64,000 nucleotides of DNA from Microbulbifer mangrovi (GCF_002009015.1 NZ_LZDE01000343.1:1-64000), one strand, 5' to 3'; counted from the first letter of the stretch, positions 40,549-51,659 are shown. Notes: generated by a model from the sequence alone, not told the origin. A program made the numbers and translations.

Positions 40549-41688
40549 CTATTCCGGACGGTGGGGCCGCGCCAGATACTCTCGCGACTGCATTTCCTGC
40601 AAGCGGCTGATGGTTCGATCAAACTCGAAGCGCAGCTGCCTCCCTCCATATAGGGACTCGATCGGCTCCGCTGCAGACACCACAAGTTTGACGCAGCGGT
40701 CATAGAACTCGTCGATCAGATTGATAAAACGGCGCGCCTGACTCTCCATGCGCCCATCCATTTGTGGAACGTTGGCCAGTAGCACTGTGTGAAACTCGCG
40801 CGCCAGCTCGATGTAATCATTCTGGGAGCGCGGACCGTCGCACAGTTCGGTGAACTCGAACCAGGCGACGTCGTCGGCAACCCGGTTGGCGACAATCGGA
40901 CGCCCTTCGATATCCAGCGAAACCCGCTCCCGCACTTCACAACCCTCCACCATCAGACTGGCAAAGGATCGCTTCAGGCTCTCATCAGCCTCTTTGTCCA
41001 GCGGGGCGTGGTAGAGCTCCGCCATTTCCAGCGCCCGCAAGCGGTAATCGACCCCGTTGTCCACATTGACAACTTTGGTGTGTTCCAGCAGCAGATCGAT
41101 GGCCGGCAGGAAGCGGGCACGCTGCAAGCCATCCTTATATAGACCTTCGGGAATAATATTGGAGGTAGCCACCAGGGTAACGCCGCGGTCGAACAGCGCC
41201 TGCAACAGATTGGCGAGAATCATTGCATCGGTAATATCGGACACAAAGAACTCATCGAAACACAGCACCCGCGCGCGCTCGGCGATCCGATCCGCAACTT
41301 TGTCCAGCGGGTTCTTTTCCCCCGCCAGGGATTTCAGCTGGCGATGGACATCGCGCATAAATCGATGGAAATGCGTGCGCTGCTTGCGCGCAAACGGCAG
41401 CGCCTCAAAAAAAGCATCCATCAGGTAGGTTTTGCCGCGCCCCACTCCACCCCAGAAATACAGCCCCTTCTCCGGACGACTGTCGCGTTTCCACAAACGG
41501 CGCAGGCGACCGACTACGCCGCTACTCGCCCCCTGAACTGTCAGCAGGCGCTCATACAGATCCTGCAATTCTTCCACTGCCGCGCGCTGAGCCGGGTCCT
41601 CGACAAAATCCGGCCGCTGCAGGTCGCGCTGGTAACGCTCCATGGGCGTCAGGTGCGCAGGCTCGTACGGGTGCTGTTCCGTGACCAT
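40549..41688 (-). CDS. zapE: Cell division ATPase ZapE (AFG1 family)
   Basis: ZapE is a cytoplasmic AAA+-like ATPase that acts on the Z ring under some stress conditions. The 379-residue protein has Walker A in WGGVGRGKTYLMD (about residue 85) and Walker B in LCFDEFFVSD, followed by the family segment LVATSNIIPEGLY. These place it firmly in the AFG1 family. It is divergent from zapG, another division-associated gene. Confidence 0.94.
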   Translation of the reverse strand: MVTEQHPYEPAHLTPMERYQRDLQRPDFVEDPAQRAAVEELQDLYERLLTVQGASSGVVGRLRRLWKRDSRPEKGLYFWGGVGRGKTYLMDAFFEALPFARKQRTHFHRFMRDVHRQLKSLAGEKNPLDKVADRIAERARVLCFDEFFVSDITDAMILANLLQALFDRGVTLVATSNIIPEGLYKDGLQRARFLPAIDLLLEHTKVVNVDNGVDYRLRALEMAELYHAPLDKEADESLKRSFASLMVEGCEVRERVSLDIEGRPIVANRVADDVAWFEFTELCDGPRSQNDYIELAREFHTVLLANVPQMDGRMESQARRFINLIDEFYDRCVKLVVSAAEPIESLYGGRQLRFEFDRTISRLQEMQSREYLARPHRPE

Positions 41689-41857
41689 TTATTCATTCAA
41701 ACCGTTCGTAGAAACTGGCAACATTGCCGGAAAGGAGGCGGGGTCTCATAACCCCGAAGCCGCTTGAAAGGCCAGATACCGGCCCGATGGCGCGCACTTT
41801 ACCAAATCCGTCGCGCGTTGGCACAAACCCAAACCGGGCGCGCGCGGGGTAATTGCG

Positions 41858-41863
41858 TATAAT
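41858..41863 (+). promoter_or_regulatory. Possible -10 of zapG promoter
   Basis: A perfect TATAAT stands 55 bp before zapG. No good -35 is found at 16-18 bp, so the promoter call is tentative. Confidence 0.4.
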
Positions 41864-41917
41864 AGGGTCACCGTCATGGATGGCCGGTGCCACTATTTAT
41901 CTTGAGGAGGAAGTAAC

Positions 41918-42397
41918 GTGCACTCAACTTCGGTTTTAATTCTGGTCGGCGTATTCGGCCTCGCTCTCGGAGCCCTACTGGCCTTTCTGGCCACCCGCAG
42001 CCGCCAGAACATCGACCGCACCCAGGAATTGGAACTGCGCCTGAAAGAAGCGAACACCAAGCTGGAAGACTTCCAGCTACAGGTGAACGAACACTTTGAC
42101 CAGACGGCCCAATTGGTTCACAACCTGACCCAGAGCTACAAAGATGTTCACGAATATCTTGCCAATAGCGCCATGCGCCTTTCCAGTCAGGACATCGGCC
42201 GCCAGATGCTGGAGGCCGGCAGCGGCCAGCTGAGCGACAACGACGAAAACCTCAGTGTGCTCCCGCCGCGAGACTGGGCTCCGAAGGAACCGGGTGCCAA
42301 AGGCACCCTGTCCGAAGACTACGGACTGGAAAAAGAGGCCCGCGCGCCGTCGCCAGCAGTTACCCCGCCACCCACAGAGGACGCGGTCAACCGCTGA
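41918..42397 (+). CDS. zapG: YhcB family protein (ZapG, DUF1043)
   Basis: The 159-residue protein has an N-terminal membrane helix (about residues 5-24) and a long coiled coil (about 28-75), followed by a disordered Pro/Glu-rich tail. The segment FDQTAQLVHNLTQSYKDVHE is the DUF1043 signature. In Escherichia coli, YhcB (ZapG) links cell division with envelope synthesis. GAGGAGG immediately upstream is a strong ribosome site. Confidence 0.9.
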   Translation: MHSTSVLILVGVFGLALGALLAFLATRSRQNIDRTQELELRLKEANTKLEDFQLQVNEHFDQTAQLVHNLTQSYKDVHEYLANSAMRLSSQDIGRQMLEAGSGQLSDNDENLSVLPPRDWAPKEPGAKGTLSEDYGLEKEARAPSPAVTPPPTEDAVNR

Positions 42398-42444
42398 GAC
42401 ACAAGCTCAGGCTGCCCCCCCACAAACGGGCTGCCCAGACTGCA

Positions 42445-42483
42445 GACACAAAAAAGGCGGGGTGACCCCGCCTTTTTTGTGTC
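42445..42483. terminator. Bidirectional terminator, zapG / sat
   Basis: An 18-bp perfect stem (42445-42462 with 42466-42483, 3-nt loop) with a GGCGGGG core and T/A-rich arms gives a T run on both strands between convergent genes. Confidence 0.92.
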
Positions 42484-42496
42484 TGCTACCAGCGAA

Positions 42497-43687
42497 TTAC
42501 AGGCTCTGGTAGTAGTCCATCAGGATCTGGGCCACTTCCGGGCGGGAGAATTCGGGGGGCGGTGCGATACCGTTACCCAGCATCTCGCGCACCTTGGTAC
42601 CGGACAGCAGGATAAAGTCCTCTTTGGTGTGATCCGGCACATCGCGCATCATCACAACCCGATTCAGCTTCTTCGAGTAGGCGGTGTGGTCGGCACGGAA
42701 GATCTCGATCTCCAGCGCGCCCTCAGGCACCTTGTCATCGAAAACGGTCTGGGCATCAAACGCACCGTAGTAGTCACCTACGCCAGCGTGGTCGCGACCA
42801 ACAATCAGGTGGCTACAACCACAGTTCTGACGGAATACTGCGTGCAGTACCGCTTCGCGCGGACCAGCGTACAGCATGTCAAAACCGTAACCGGTAACCA
42901 TTACTGTGTTCTTGGGGAAGTAGTCTTCCACCATTTTGCGGATCGCAGCGTCGCGTACGTGTGCGGGGATATCGCCCGGCTTCAGCTGACCCAGCAGCAT
43001 ATGGATGAGCACACCATCTGCCTCTACCGCTTCCAGTGCCATCTTGCACAGTTCTTCGTGAGCGCGATGCATGGGGTTGCGGGTCTGGAAGGCAACAACC
43101 TTGCTCCAGCCGTGCTCTACGAATTCATTGCGGATTTCTACCGCAGTGCGGAATGTATCCGGGAAGTCTGCCTGGAAGTAGCTGAAGTTCAGCACTTCGA
43201 TCGGACCGGAAATCAGCTGGCGACCGGCACCCTTGAAAGTGGCCACACCCGGGTGGGCGTCGTCCAGGGTTCCGAACACGTGCTCGGCCATGGTGTTTAT
43301 CTGCTCGTCGCTAACGGTTTCAATGGCTTCGACATCCATCACTGCCAGCACCGGGTTGCCCTCTACGTTGGGGTCGCGCAGTGCGATACGTTTGGCGCCG
43401 GCGATAGCGGAAGTATCTTCCACCATGTTCACCACCGGTACCGGCCAGAAGAGACCGTCTACGGTACGCAGGGACTCTGCAACACTCAGGGAGTCAGCCA
43501 GATTCATGTAGCCGTGCAGCGGGTTAAAGTAACCAGCACCCAGCATCACCGCATTGGCCGCGGCGGCGGAGCTGACCACGATGGACGGCAGGGATTCCGC
43601 CTCATGCATCAATTGATGGTGGCGCTCACTGTCGTAAACAAAGCGGGGCTGCAGCTCGACACTGCCGTGTGGGCGAACCAGGGACAT
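42497..43687 (-). CDS. sat: Sulfate adenylyltransferase (ATP sulfurylase, Sat type)
   Basis: Sat makes adenosine 5'-phosphosulfate from ATP and sulfate. The 396-residue protein has the nucleotide-binding motifs FQTRNPMHRAHE and GRDHAGVGDYYG and the late LLSGTKVREML segment. It is the single-polypeptide type, unrelated to the CysD/CysN pair. In Pseudomonas aeruginosa the cysD-cysN genes lie in this same neighbourhood near algW. Sat therefore seems to replace them here; that comparison is from memory. No APS kinase domain is attached. Confidence 0.93.
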   Translation of the reverse strand: MSLVRPHGSVELQPRFVYDSERHHQLMHEAESLPSIVVSSAAAANAVMLGAGYFNPLHGYMNLADSLSVAESLRTVDGLFWPVPVVNMVEDTSAIAGAKRIALRDPNVEGNPVLAVMDVEAIETVSDEQINTMAEHVFGTLDDAHPGVATFKGAGRQLISGPIEVLNFSYFQADFPDTFRTAVEIRNEFVEHGWSKVVAFQTRNPMHRAHEELCKMALEAVEADGVLIHMLLGQLKPGDIPAHVRDAAIRKMVEDYFPKNTVMVTGYGFDMLYAGPREAVLHAVFRQNCGCSHLIVGRDHAGVGDYYGAFDAQTVFDDKVPEGALEIEIFRADHTAYSKKLNRVVMMRDVPDHTKEDFILLSGTKVREMLGNGIAPPPEFSRPEVAQILMDYYQSL

Positions 43688-43740
43688 TCGGAACTCCTGA
43701 GATTGGTTACAGATTATTGGATCGAATTTTTGAGCGCCAC

Positions 43741-43768
43741 ATTATACGGATTCCAGCGCTGGCACCAA
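43741..43768 (-). promoter_or_regulatory. sat sigma-70 promoter with palindromic spacer
   Basis: On the minus strand -35 TTGGTG (43768-43763) and a perfect -10 TATAAT (43746-43741) are separated by 16 bp. The spacer contains the 10-bp palindrome CCAGCGCTGG (43753-43762), a possible repressor site. Confidence 0.65.
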
Positions 43769-43824
43769 GCGCCAACAGTGCTGCAGCTTAGAACGCTTGG
43801 TGAGGACACCAGAACTCAAAGACG

Positions 43825-43830
43825 TATAAT
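43825..43830 (+). promoter_or_regulatory. -10 element of algW/degS promoter
   Basis: A perfect TATAAT lies 22 bp before the chosen GTG start. The -35 region is weak. If used, the leader would be about 15 nt and include the AAGGAG ribosome site. Confidence 0.5.
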
Positions 43831-43852
43831 GGCTCCAAATCAAGGAGTCCCC

Positions 43853-44995
43853 GTGTCATTACAACGATTCTTGCAAGACTGGGCCATCCCGGCCCTTATC
43901 GGTCTCGCAGTAGCCGCAGCGCTACTGCTGCTGTTCCCCCACCTGCGGGGCCAGACCGAGAAATCGCCCGCGGTGGGGAGTTTCCAGGGCCCGGTATCCT
44001 ATGCCAGCGCGGTCAATCTGGCGGGCCCGGCGGTGGTCAACATATTCACCCGCAAGGCCGTTCCTCAGCGCAGACACCCCCTCTACAACCATCCGCTTTA
44101 CCGACGCCTGCTGGACAACATGAACCTGCCGCAACAGGAGCGGATGCAGTCCAACCTGGGCTCCGGGGTGATCGTGAATCCGAATGGTTACATTCTGACC
44201 AACTACCACGTTGTTTCAGGGGCTGAAGAAATTGCGGTGGTGCTTTCGGACGGCCGCGAGGCACAGGCCAAGCTGGTGGGCTCGGATGCAGACTTCGACC
44301 TGGCGGTACTCAAAGTTGAACTGGACGGCCTTACCGCCATTGAAGTCGGCGACCCGGACAACGCCCAGGTGGGTGACGTAGTCCTCGCCATCGGCAACCC
44401 CTTCGGCGTAGGGCAGACGGTCACCCAGGGCATTATCAGTGCAACCGGGCGCGACCTCGCGAGCACTGGCACCGGCAGCTATCTACAGAATTTCCTGCAA
44501 ACCGACGCTGCGGTAAACCCGGGCAATTCAGGCGGTGCACTGGTAGATGCCTACGGAAAACTGCTTGGCATTAACACCTCAATCCTCAACCAGAGTGGCT
44601 CGACCGGCGGTATCAGCTTTGCGATTCCCGCCAATATTGCACTCAAGATCATGCAGGACATCATTGAGTTCGGCCGTGTAGTGCCCGGCTGGCTTGGCAT
44701 CGAGGCCCAGACCCTTTCGCCACAGCTGGCGAGATCATTCAATCTGGCCTCCACCAACGGAGTCATCATCACCGCCACTTACAACCAGGGCCCGGCAGCG
44801 CTGGCCGGCCTCAAGCCAGGTGACGTGATCACCCATATCAACGGTGATCCGATCAACGACGGCAAACATGGGGTCGCCGCCATGGCAACCTTGAGACCCG
44901 GCGAAGTGGTGACCATTACCTATATTCGCGACCGTGAGGTTCGCACAACCCAGGCCACGGTATCGGAGAAACCGCAGCCGCAAGCCAGGGACTGA
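43853..44995 (+). CDS. algW: Do-like periplasmic serine protease, DegS/AlgW type
   Basis: This inner-membrane-anchored protease should sense unfolded outer-membrane proteins through its PDZ domain and start cleavage of the anti-sigma factor (RseA/MucA). The 380-residue protein has one N-terminal membrane helix (about 9-27), a trypsin-like domain with triad His (NYHVV), Asp (DADFDLAV) and Ser (NPGNSGGAL), and a single PDZ domain. One PDZ plus a membrane anchor separate it from DegP. The GTG at 43853 has AAGGAG 5 bp upstream. The frame runs open far upstream, through sat, by chance. Confidence 0.92.
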   Translation: MSLQRFLQDWAIPALIGLAVAAALLLLFPHLRGQTEKSPAVGSFQGPVSYASAVNLAGPAVVNIFTRKAVPQRRHPLYNHPLYRRLLDNMNLPQQERMQSNLGSGVIVNPNGYILTNYHVVSGAEEIAVVLSDGREAQAKLVGSDADFDLAVLKVELDGLTAIEVGDPDNAQVGDVVLAIGNPFGVGQTVTQGIISATGRDLASTGTGSYLQNFLQTDAAVNPGNSGGALVDAYGKLLGINTSILNQSGSTGGISFAIPANIALKIMQDIIEFGRVVPGWLGIEAQTLSPQLARSFNLASTNGVIITATYNQGPAALAGLKPGDVITHINGDPINDGKHGVAAMATLRPGEVVTITYIRDREVRTTQATVSEKPQPQARD

Positions 44996-45058
44996 TCCCG
45001 ACAGTTACCGGCTCTCCGGCAAACCACAACCAACACCTGAACACGGAAGGGTTTGATC

Positions 45059-45547
45059 ATGCTGAAAACACTGTGGATTCCACTGCTGCTTGCGCTAATG
45101 GCCGGAACCGCCAGCGGAGAGACCGACGAACGCGCTGAACTGCAAACCCTGCTCGACCGGTTTCTGACCGGCGCCGCGAGCGACATCCGGGTTCACCAGC
45201 GCTTCTGGGCCGACGACCTGATTTACACCAGTTCCAGCGGACAGCGGTTCGGCAAGCAGAAGATCCTCGAAGGTATGCACCCAGCAAAGAGCGAAGCGGA
45301 AGAAGGGGAAAAGCCCGAACCAAACAGTGTCCGGTATCGCGCAGAAGAAACCGATATCCGGCTATTCGGTGACATGGCGGTGGTGGCATTCAGACTGATC
45401 GCAGACAAATCACCCGCGGATAGCAATGGTGGTGCAAACACACCGGAAAGCGAATACTTCAATACCGGCACCTTCATCAAACGTGACGGCCAGTGGCGCG
45501 CCGTCGCCTGGCAGGCAACGAAAATTCCGGCCGCCCCCGCCCCCTGA
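45059..45547 (+). CDS. Exported NTF2-like (DUF4440) protein
   Basis: The 162-residue protein has a cleavable signal peptide ending near TASGETD, then an NTF2-like fold of the DUF4440/SnoaL kind. FWADDLIYTSSSGQRFGKQ and the C-terminal WRAVAWQATKI are typical of that fold. Function is unknown; such proteins are often lyases, isomerases or binding proteins. A GGAAGGG ribosome site supports the ATG at 45059. It follows algW by 63 bp and could be co-transcribed with it. Confidence 0.8.
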   Translation: MLKTLWIPLLLALMAGTASGETDERAELQTLLDRFLTGAASDIRVHQRFWADDLIYTSSSGQRFGKQKILEGMHPAKSEAEEGEKPEPNSVRYRAEETDIRLFGDMAVVAFRLIADKSPADSNGGANTPESEYFNTGTFIKRDGQWRAVAWQATKIPAAPAP

Positions 45548-45571
45548 ATCGCACATGGGGTGACAAACAAA

Positions 45572-45597
45572 AAAGCCGCGGATAGAACCGCGGCTTT
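45572..45597 (-). terminator. Intrinsic terminator after hisD
   Basis: A 10-bp stem (45572-45581 with 45588-45597, 6-nt loop) with core GCCGCGG is followed on the minus strand by TTTGTTTG. It may also stop plus-strand transcription, less efficiently. Confidence 0.8.
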
Positions 45598-45640
45598 AGC
45601 ACTTACCTGCTTACTTCAGACTGTCAGCGGATAACGGCGA

Positions 45641-46954
45641 TCAATCCTCTTCCGCCACGCGGTATTCCGCAGATCTCGCGTGGGCCTCCAGGCCCTCTCC
45701 CCGCGCCAATGTTGAAGCGACACGCCCGAGCGTGCTGGCGCCCTGCGGCGAACAGTAGATGACCGAACTGCGCTTCTGGAAATCGTACACTCCCAGTGGC
45801 GAGGAAAAACGAGCGGTGCCGCTGGTGGGCAATACGTGGTTCGGACCCGCACAGTAATCACCCAACGCCTCTGCGGTATAACGGCCGAGGAAGATGGCAC
45901 CGGCATTGCGGATACCCGGCAGATACTGCTCTGGCTGCTCTACGGAAACCTCCAGGTGCTCCGGAGCAACGCGATTAGCCAGGTCAACGGCTTGCTCGAG
46001 GTCCCGGACCCGAATCAGCGCACCGCGATCGGCCAGAGAGCGGCCGGCAATCGCCTCCCGGGAAAGGGTCGGTAACAGCTTTTGCAGTGAAGCTTCCACC
46101 GCATCCAGGAACGCCGCGTCCGGACACAACAGAATCGACTGTGCCTGCTCGTCGTGCTCCGCCTGCGACAACAGGTCCATGGCAATCCAGTCGGGATCGG
46201 TTTTACCATCACAGATCACCAGGATTTCGGAAGGCCCGGCAATCATATCGATGGCTACCTGACCAAACACCGCGCGCTTGGCCGAAGCGACATAAATATT
46301 TCCCGGGCCCACAATCTTGTCCACGCGCGCAACGGTTTCGGTACCGTAAGCCAGCGCGGCAACCGCCTGGGCCCCACCAATGGTAAACACCCGGTCCACC
46401 CCTGCGATAGCCGCAGCGGCGAGCACCAGATCGTTCAGCTTATCATCCGGTGCGGGCACCACCATCTGGATTTCATCCACGCCCGCCACTTTTGCCGGAA
46501 TCGCATTCATCAGCACTGAGGACGGATAGCTGGCCTTACCTCCGGGCACGTAGATACCCACCCGCTCCATGGGGGTAATCTGCTGACCGAGAATAGTGCC
46601 GTCGACCTCCTGATACTGCCAGGACGACTGCAGCTGGTGCTCGTGATAATCCCGCACCCGCTTGGCCGCCAGTTCCAGCGACGCGCGACTGTCAGCAGAA
46701 ATACGCTCCAGTGCAGCGTGTAGCTGGGCCTTATCCAGGCAATAATCCGCAGCGGATTGCAGGCTGCGCCGATCAAAGCGGTTGGTATATTCGATCACAG
46801 CCGCATCACCGCGCGTCTTCACCTGGCGCAGGATATCGGCAACGGCAGTCTCTACCTGCTGGTCCGCCACTGACTCCCAGTCGAGGAGACGATCCAGTTC
46901 TGCAGAAAACCCGGGATGTCCGGCATCCAGCCGGCGGATGGAAAATTCACTCAT
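45641..46954 (-). CDS. hisD: Histidinol dehydrogenase
   Basis: HisD carries out the last two oxidations of histidine synthesis, from histidinol to histidine. The 437-residue protein contains the signature around [14 protein letters not shown] and [13 protein letters not shown]. The zinc and active-site segment is [14 protein letters not shown], with its His and Gln, and [18 protein letters not shown] follows. It is 35 bp after hisG. hisC, which often comes next in pseudomonads, is not present here. Confidence 0.97.
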   Translation of the reverse strand: MSEFSIRRLDAGHPGFSAELDRLLDWESVADQQVETAVADILRQVKTRGDAAVIEYTNRFDRRSLQSAADYCLDKAQLHAALERISADSRASLELAAKRVRDYHEHQLQSSWQYQEVDGTILGQQITPMERVGIYVPGGKASYPSSVLMNAIPAKVAGVDEIQMVVPAPDDKLNDLVLAAAAIAGVDRVFTIGGAQAVAALAYGTETVARVDKIVGPGNIYVASAKRAVFGQVAIDMIAGPSEILVICDGKTDPDWIAMDLLSQAEHDEQAQSILLCPDAAFLDAVEASLQKLLPTLSREAIAGRSLADRGALIRVRDLEQAVDLANRVAPEHLEVSVEQPEQYLPGIRNAGAIFLGRYTAEALGDYCAGPNHVLPTSGTARFSSPLGVYDFQKRSSVIYCSPQGASTLGRVASTLARGEGLEAHARSAEYRVAEED

Positions 46955-46989
46955 AGTCGTTCGGTCGAAGATGCGTTTGCGGAAAAGTC

Positions 46990-47628
46990 TCAGTCAGCTT
47001 TCTGCGCGTTTACCGCCTGCGACAGCTGCTCGATCAGCGCACTGATCGCACTGTATTTCATTTTCATGGAAGCCTTGTTCACGATCAGGCGACTGCTGAT
47101 ATCGGCAATATGATCCCGGGCCTCGAGGCCGTTCGCCTTGAGGGTATTACCCGTGTCCACGATATCCACGATCTCATCCGCGAGATCCATCAGCGGTGCC
47201 AGCTCCATCGCGCCGTACAGTTTGATGATATCCGCCTGACGTCCCTGGGCCGCGTAATACTGCTTGGCAGATTGCACAAACTTGGTCGCCACCTTGATAC
47301 GACCACTGGGCAGCGCAGCCCCCTTGATACCCGCAGTCATCAGGCGACAGCGGGCAATGTTCAGGTCGAGCGGCTCATAGATATTACTGTCGTCATGCTC
47401 CAGCAGATTGTCCTTGCCAGCCACACCCATGTCCGCGGCACCGTGCTGTACATAGGTGGGCACGTCCGAGCCACGCAAAATCAGCAGGCGCACATTCTCC
47501 TGGTTGGTCGGAAAAATCAGCTTGCGGCTTTTGGAAATATCTTCCAGCGGCTCCAGGCCGGCCGCGGCCAGCAGTGGCAGCGTTTCTTTGAGAATGCGCC
47601 CCTTGGTCAGGGCAATGGTGATCTGCAT
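46990..47628 (-). CDS. hisG: ATP phosphoribosyltransferase, short form
   Basis: HisG performs the first step of histidine synthesis. At 212 residues it is the short form, which lacks the C-terminal regulatory domain and needs HisZ as a partner. hisZ is not in this window. Typical segments are [16 protein letters not shown] at the N-terminus and [17 protein letters not shown] near residue 155. It lies between murA and hisD in the standard order. Confidence 0.96.
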   Translation of the reverse strand: MQITIALTKGRILKETLPLLAAAGLEPLEDISKSRKLIFPTNQENVRLLILRGSDVPTYVQHGAADMGVAGKDNLLEHDDSNIYEPLDLNIARCRLMTAGIKGAALPSGRIKVATKFVQSAKQYYAAQGRQADIIKLYGAMELAPLMDLADEIVDIVDTGNTLKANGLEARDHIADISSRLIVNKASMKMKYSAISALIEQLSQAVNAQKAD

Positions 47629-47787
47629 AGCGATTATGATTATCTGATGCGCCCGGCGGGTGCCGGGCCGGAAGAAAGAGGCAAGCCCCCAATTCTCGCG
47701 GGAGCTTATCGGCTCAGGGACTGCCGCGCCAATAAAAATCTAGAATAAACCTAGACGGGAAACATATAGCGCCCGAGAAACTGGCGA

Positions 47788-49349
<1,562 letters not shown>

Positions 49350-49466
49350 AGATGGGGCTTACAGTCGTGTTAAAAACGCGCAAGTGTACTGGAATAAGCA
49401 ACCCGGCGCAGCCGTGATTCTCGCGACTGCGCCGGGTCCTTACGCACTCTCACGCATCCGGGCTCA

Positions 49467-50126
49467 TCAGCCCACTTTGTCCGCCGCCGACCAGCTGGCG
49501 ATGACCCTGTCGATATCGCCGCCGTTGGTCTGCATGGCCTGAGCGAACTGGCCGCGGAAGGTTTTACCGAGGTTGACGCCATTCAGAATCACGTTGATCA
49601 GCTTCCACTGCCCGCTGCGATTGCGAACGAGGGTATAAGAGACCTTGGTAACACCCTCTTTACTGCGCACTTCCTGCAGCACATTGACCCGATTACCGCT
49701 CGGGGCAGAACCCGGATTCAGCACCTTCACATCCATAGTGCCAAAGGTGGCAACACCTCGGGCAAACGTCGCTACCAGGTCGCGGCGGAAAGCACTGGCA
49801 AACTTAGCGCGCTGGGCCGGGGTCGCCTGCTTGGCGTACTTGCCCATTACTCCGCGGGCGATAAAGTCGAAGTCCACCACCGGCGCCAATACCCGATCAA
49901 CCGCGGAGTAGTAGCCTTGCGGGTTAGAATTGACCTTTTTACCCTCGCTTCGGATTACTCCAAGCAACTCGTTTGAGACCCCTTCGATCACGGTGTACGG
50001 GTTCTGCGCCGCTGAGGCAAAAGGTGCCACGCAACACAGCAAGAAAACGGATAACAGTGCCCAAACGCGGGCTGTAATCCGCTGATCAGATTTCCGGACT
50101 TGGATGGTCATGGCGGGCGTTCTCAC
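49467..50126 (-). CDS. mlaC: Phospholipid-binding periplasmic protein MlaC
   Basis: MlaC shuttles phospholipid between the MlaA-OmpC complex in the outer membrane and MlaFEDB in the inner membrane. The 219-residue protein has a signal peptide (about residues 20-40, ending AAQNPY). Its MlaC domain includes VDFDFIARGVMGKYAKQATP and WKLINVILNGVNLGKTFRGQF. The GTG at 50126 has GGGAGA 6 bp upstream; an ATG at 50111 is possible. No mlaF, mlaE or mlaD precedes it, and no mlaB lies between it and ibaG, which differs from the usual operon. Confidence 0.93.
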   Translation of the reverse strand: MRTPAMTIQVRKSDQRITARVWALLSVFLLCCVAPFASAAQNPYTVIEGVSNELLGVIRSEGKKVNSNPQGYYSAVDRVLAPVVDFDFIARGVMGKYAKQATPAQRAKFASAFRRDLVATFARGVATFGTMDVKVLNPGSAPSGNRVNVLQEVRSKEGVTKVSYTLVRNRSGQWKLINVILNGVNLGKTFRGQFAQAMQTNGGDIDRVIASWSAADKVG

Positions 50127-50616
50127 AGAATATCTCCCATTGGCAATTCGTCCCTTGGATGCTCACCACAAGAAAAAGTGTCGTGGCGATGCCGATATTT
50201 TTCGCTGGTGTGCTGGAGAGACCGATTTTCCGTTCGGTCTTTCTCGGTAGCTGACAATAGCGGCGGCAAACTATACCATGGCGGCGCTTCGGACAAGCGG
50301 CACTGGGTCACTTTCGCCGTGCTGACCGCGGTCACGCTCCCCGGCCCACGAAACTCTGGCACGACGGCTCCTGCCGGGTTCAGCCGGCAGGCCGAGCGGT
50401 CAGGCCAGTACAGAATCCCATCAGCGCTTACCGAGTCTAGCTGCGCAACGACATTTGCGGCGCGACCGACATTAAAAGGTTAGCACGTCAGCCTGCGGGG
50501 CTGCGGTACCGCAATCCGATGCGCCGAACCGACAACGCTTCTCTAAACTGATACTAGATTTTGTGCAGGTCCACTTTTCACGGCCTCCGCACCTTGGAAC
50601 CCAGAAGAGCATTACT
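50127..50616. other. mlaC-kdsD divergent intergenic region
   Basis: These 490 bp contain no supported gene and no fragment I recognise as a remnant of mlaFED. Besides the mlaC promoter candidate they should hold the kdsD promoter, which I cannot pinpoint. The plus-strand frame at 50100-50483 has no family features. Confidence 0.45.
50270..50296 (-). promoter_or_regulatory. Possible mlaC promoter, extended -10
   Basis: On the minus strand TGGTATAGT forms an extended -10 (hexamer at 50275-50270), with TTGTCC (50296-50291) 15 bp upstream as a short-spaced -35. The leader to mlaC would be about 135 nt. Confidence 0.45.
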
Positions 50617-51588
50617 ATGGGAAAAGAACTAATAATTGAGGCGGGACGCCGCACCATCTCCATGGAAGCCGTTGCAGTAGCAGCGTTGGAGCAACGAATC
50701 GGCAACGGATTCCAAAAGGCCTGTGAACTGATCCTTGCTTGCAAGGGCCGCGTGATCGTATCCGGTATGGGCAAGTCCGGCCATATTGGCCGCAAGATTG
50801 CCGCCACTCTCGCGAGCACCGGCACCCCCAGTTTCTTTGTCCACCCGGGTGAGGCCAGCCATGGCGACCTGGGCATGATCACCCGTCAGGACCTGGTCAT
50901 AGCCATCTCTAACTCTGGCACCTCCGCAGAGGTACTCACCCTGCTGCCCCTGCTCAAGCGCCTAGGCATTCCCATGATCAGCATGACCGGCAAGCCGGAC
51001 TCACCGCTGGCACAATCCGCCGATGTAAACCTCGACATCGCCGTCGATACCGAGGCCTGCCCGCTCAATCTGGCACCCACCTCCTCAACTACCGTCACCC
51101 TTGTGATGGGTGATGCACTCGCGGTGGCGCTGCTCGAAGCGCGTGGCTTTACCGCCGAGGACTTCGCGTTTTCCCACCCGGGAGGCGCACTGGGTCGCCA
51201 GCTGCTTTTGAAGGTGGAAGATGTTATGCACGCCGGCGACGAATTACCCCAGGTAGCGCCGGAAACACCACTTTCCACCGCACTGCTGGAGATGACAAGC
51301 AAGGGCTTTGGTATGACAACTGTAGTCGACAAGGGCGGACACCTGCTGGGCGTATTTACTGACGGCGACCTGCGCCGAGTGATCGACCAGAAGCAGGAGC
51401 TGGATAGTGCCACCATGGATCAAGTGATGAGCCGCCGCCCCAAAACGGTCAGCGCCCACACCCTCGCCGCAGAGGCACTGCGCATCATGGAAGACAGCAA
51501 GATCACCGCACTGGTGGTCGAGGATCCCGAACACCACCCCATCGGGCTCCTGCATATGCACGATATTTTACGCGCCGGGGTCATCTGA
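50617..51588 (+). CDS. kdsD: D-arabinose 5-phosphate isomerase
   Basis: KdsD converts ribulose 5-phosphate to arabinose 5-phosphate for Kdo synthesis. The 323-residue protein has an N-terminal SIS domain with SGMGKSGHIGRKIAATLAST and SNSGTSAEVLTLLPLL, then two CBS domains (about residues 200-320). The ATG at 50617 gives the family N-terminus with AGAAGAG upstream; the frame is open to 50563. It leads the kdsC-lptCAB-rpoN series. Confidence 0.96.
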   Translation: MGKELIIEAGRRTISMEAVAVAALEQRIGNGFQKACELILACKGRVIVSGMGKSGHIGRKIAATLASTGTPSFFVHPGEASHGDLGMITRQDLVIAISNSGTSAEVLTLLPLLKRLGIPMISMTGKPDSPLAQSADVNLDIAVDTEACPLNLAPTSSTTVTLVMGDALAVALLEARGFTAEDFAFSHPGGALGRQLLLKVEDVMHAGDELPQVAPETPLSTALLEMTSKGFGMTTVVDKGGHLLGVFTDGDLRRVIDQKQELDSATMDQVMSRRPKTVSAHTLAAEALRIMEDSKITALVVEDPEHHPIGLLHMHDILRAGVI

Positions 51589-51659
51589 CCCACCTGTCGC
51601 CCCCCACACCTGGGCGCACAGACACCCGCTTACAAAAATTTATAGATAGAAGGCCCCCC

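Noticed and set aside
42479-43852. Long N-terminal extension of the AlgW frame (total 838 codons)
   Set aside because: The extension is antisense to sat. A strong ribosome site and GTG at 43853 give the proper membrane-anchored protease.
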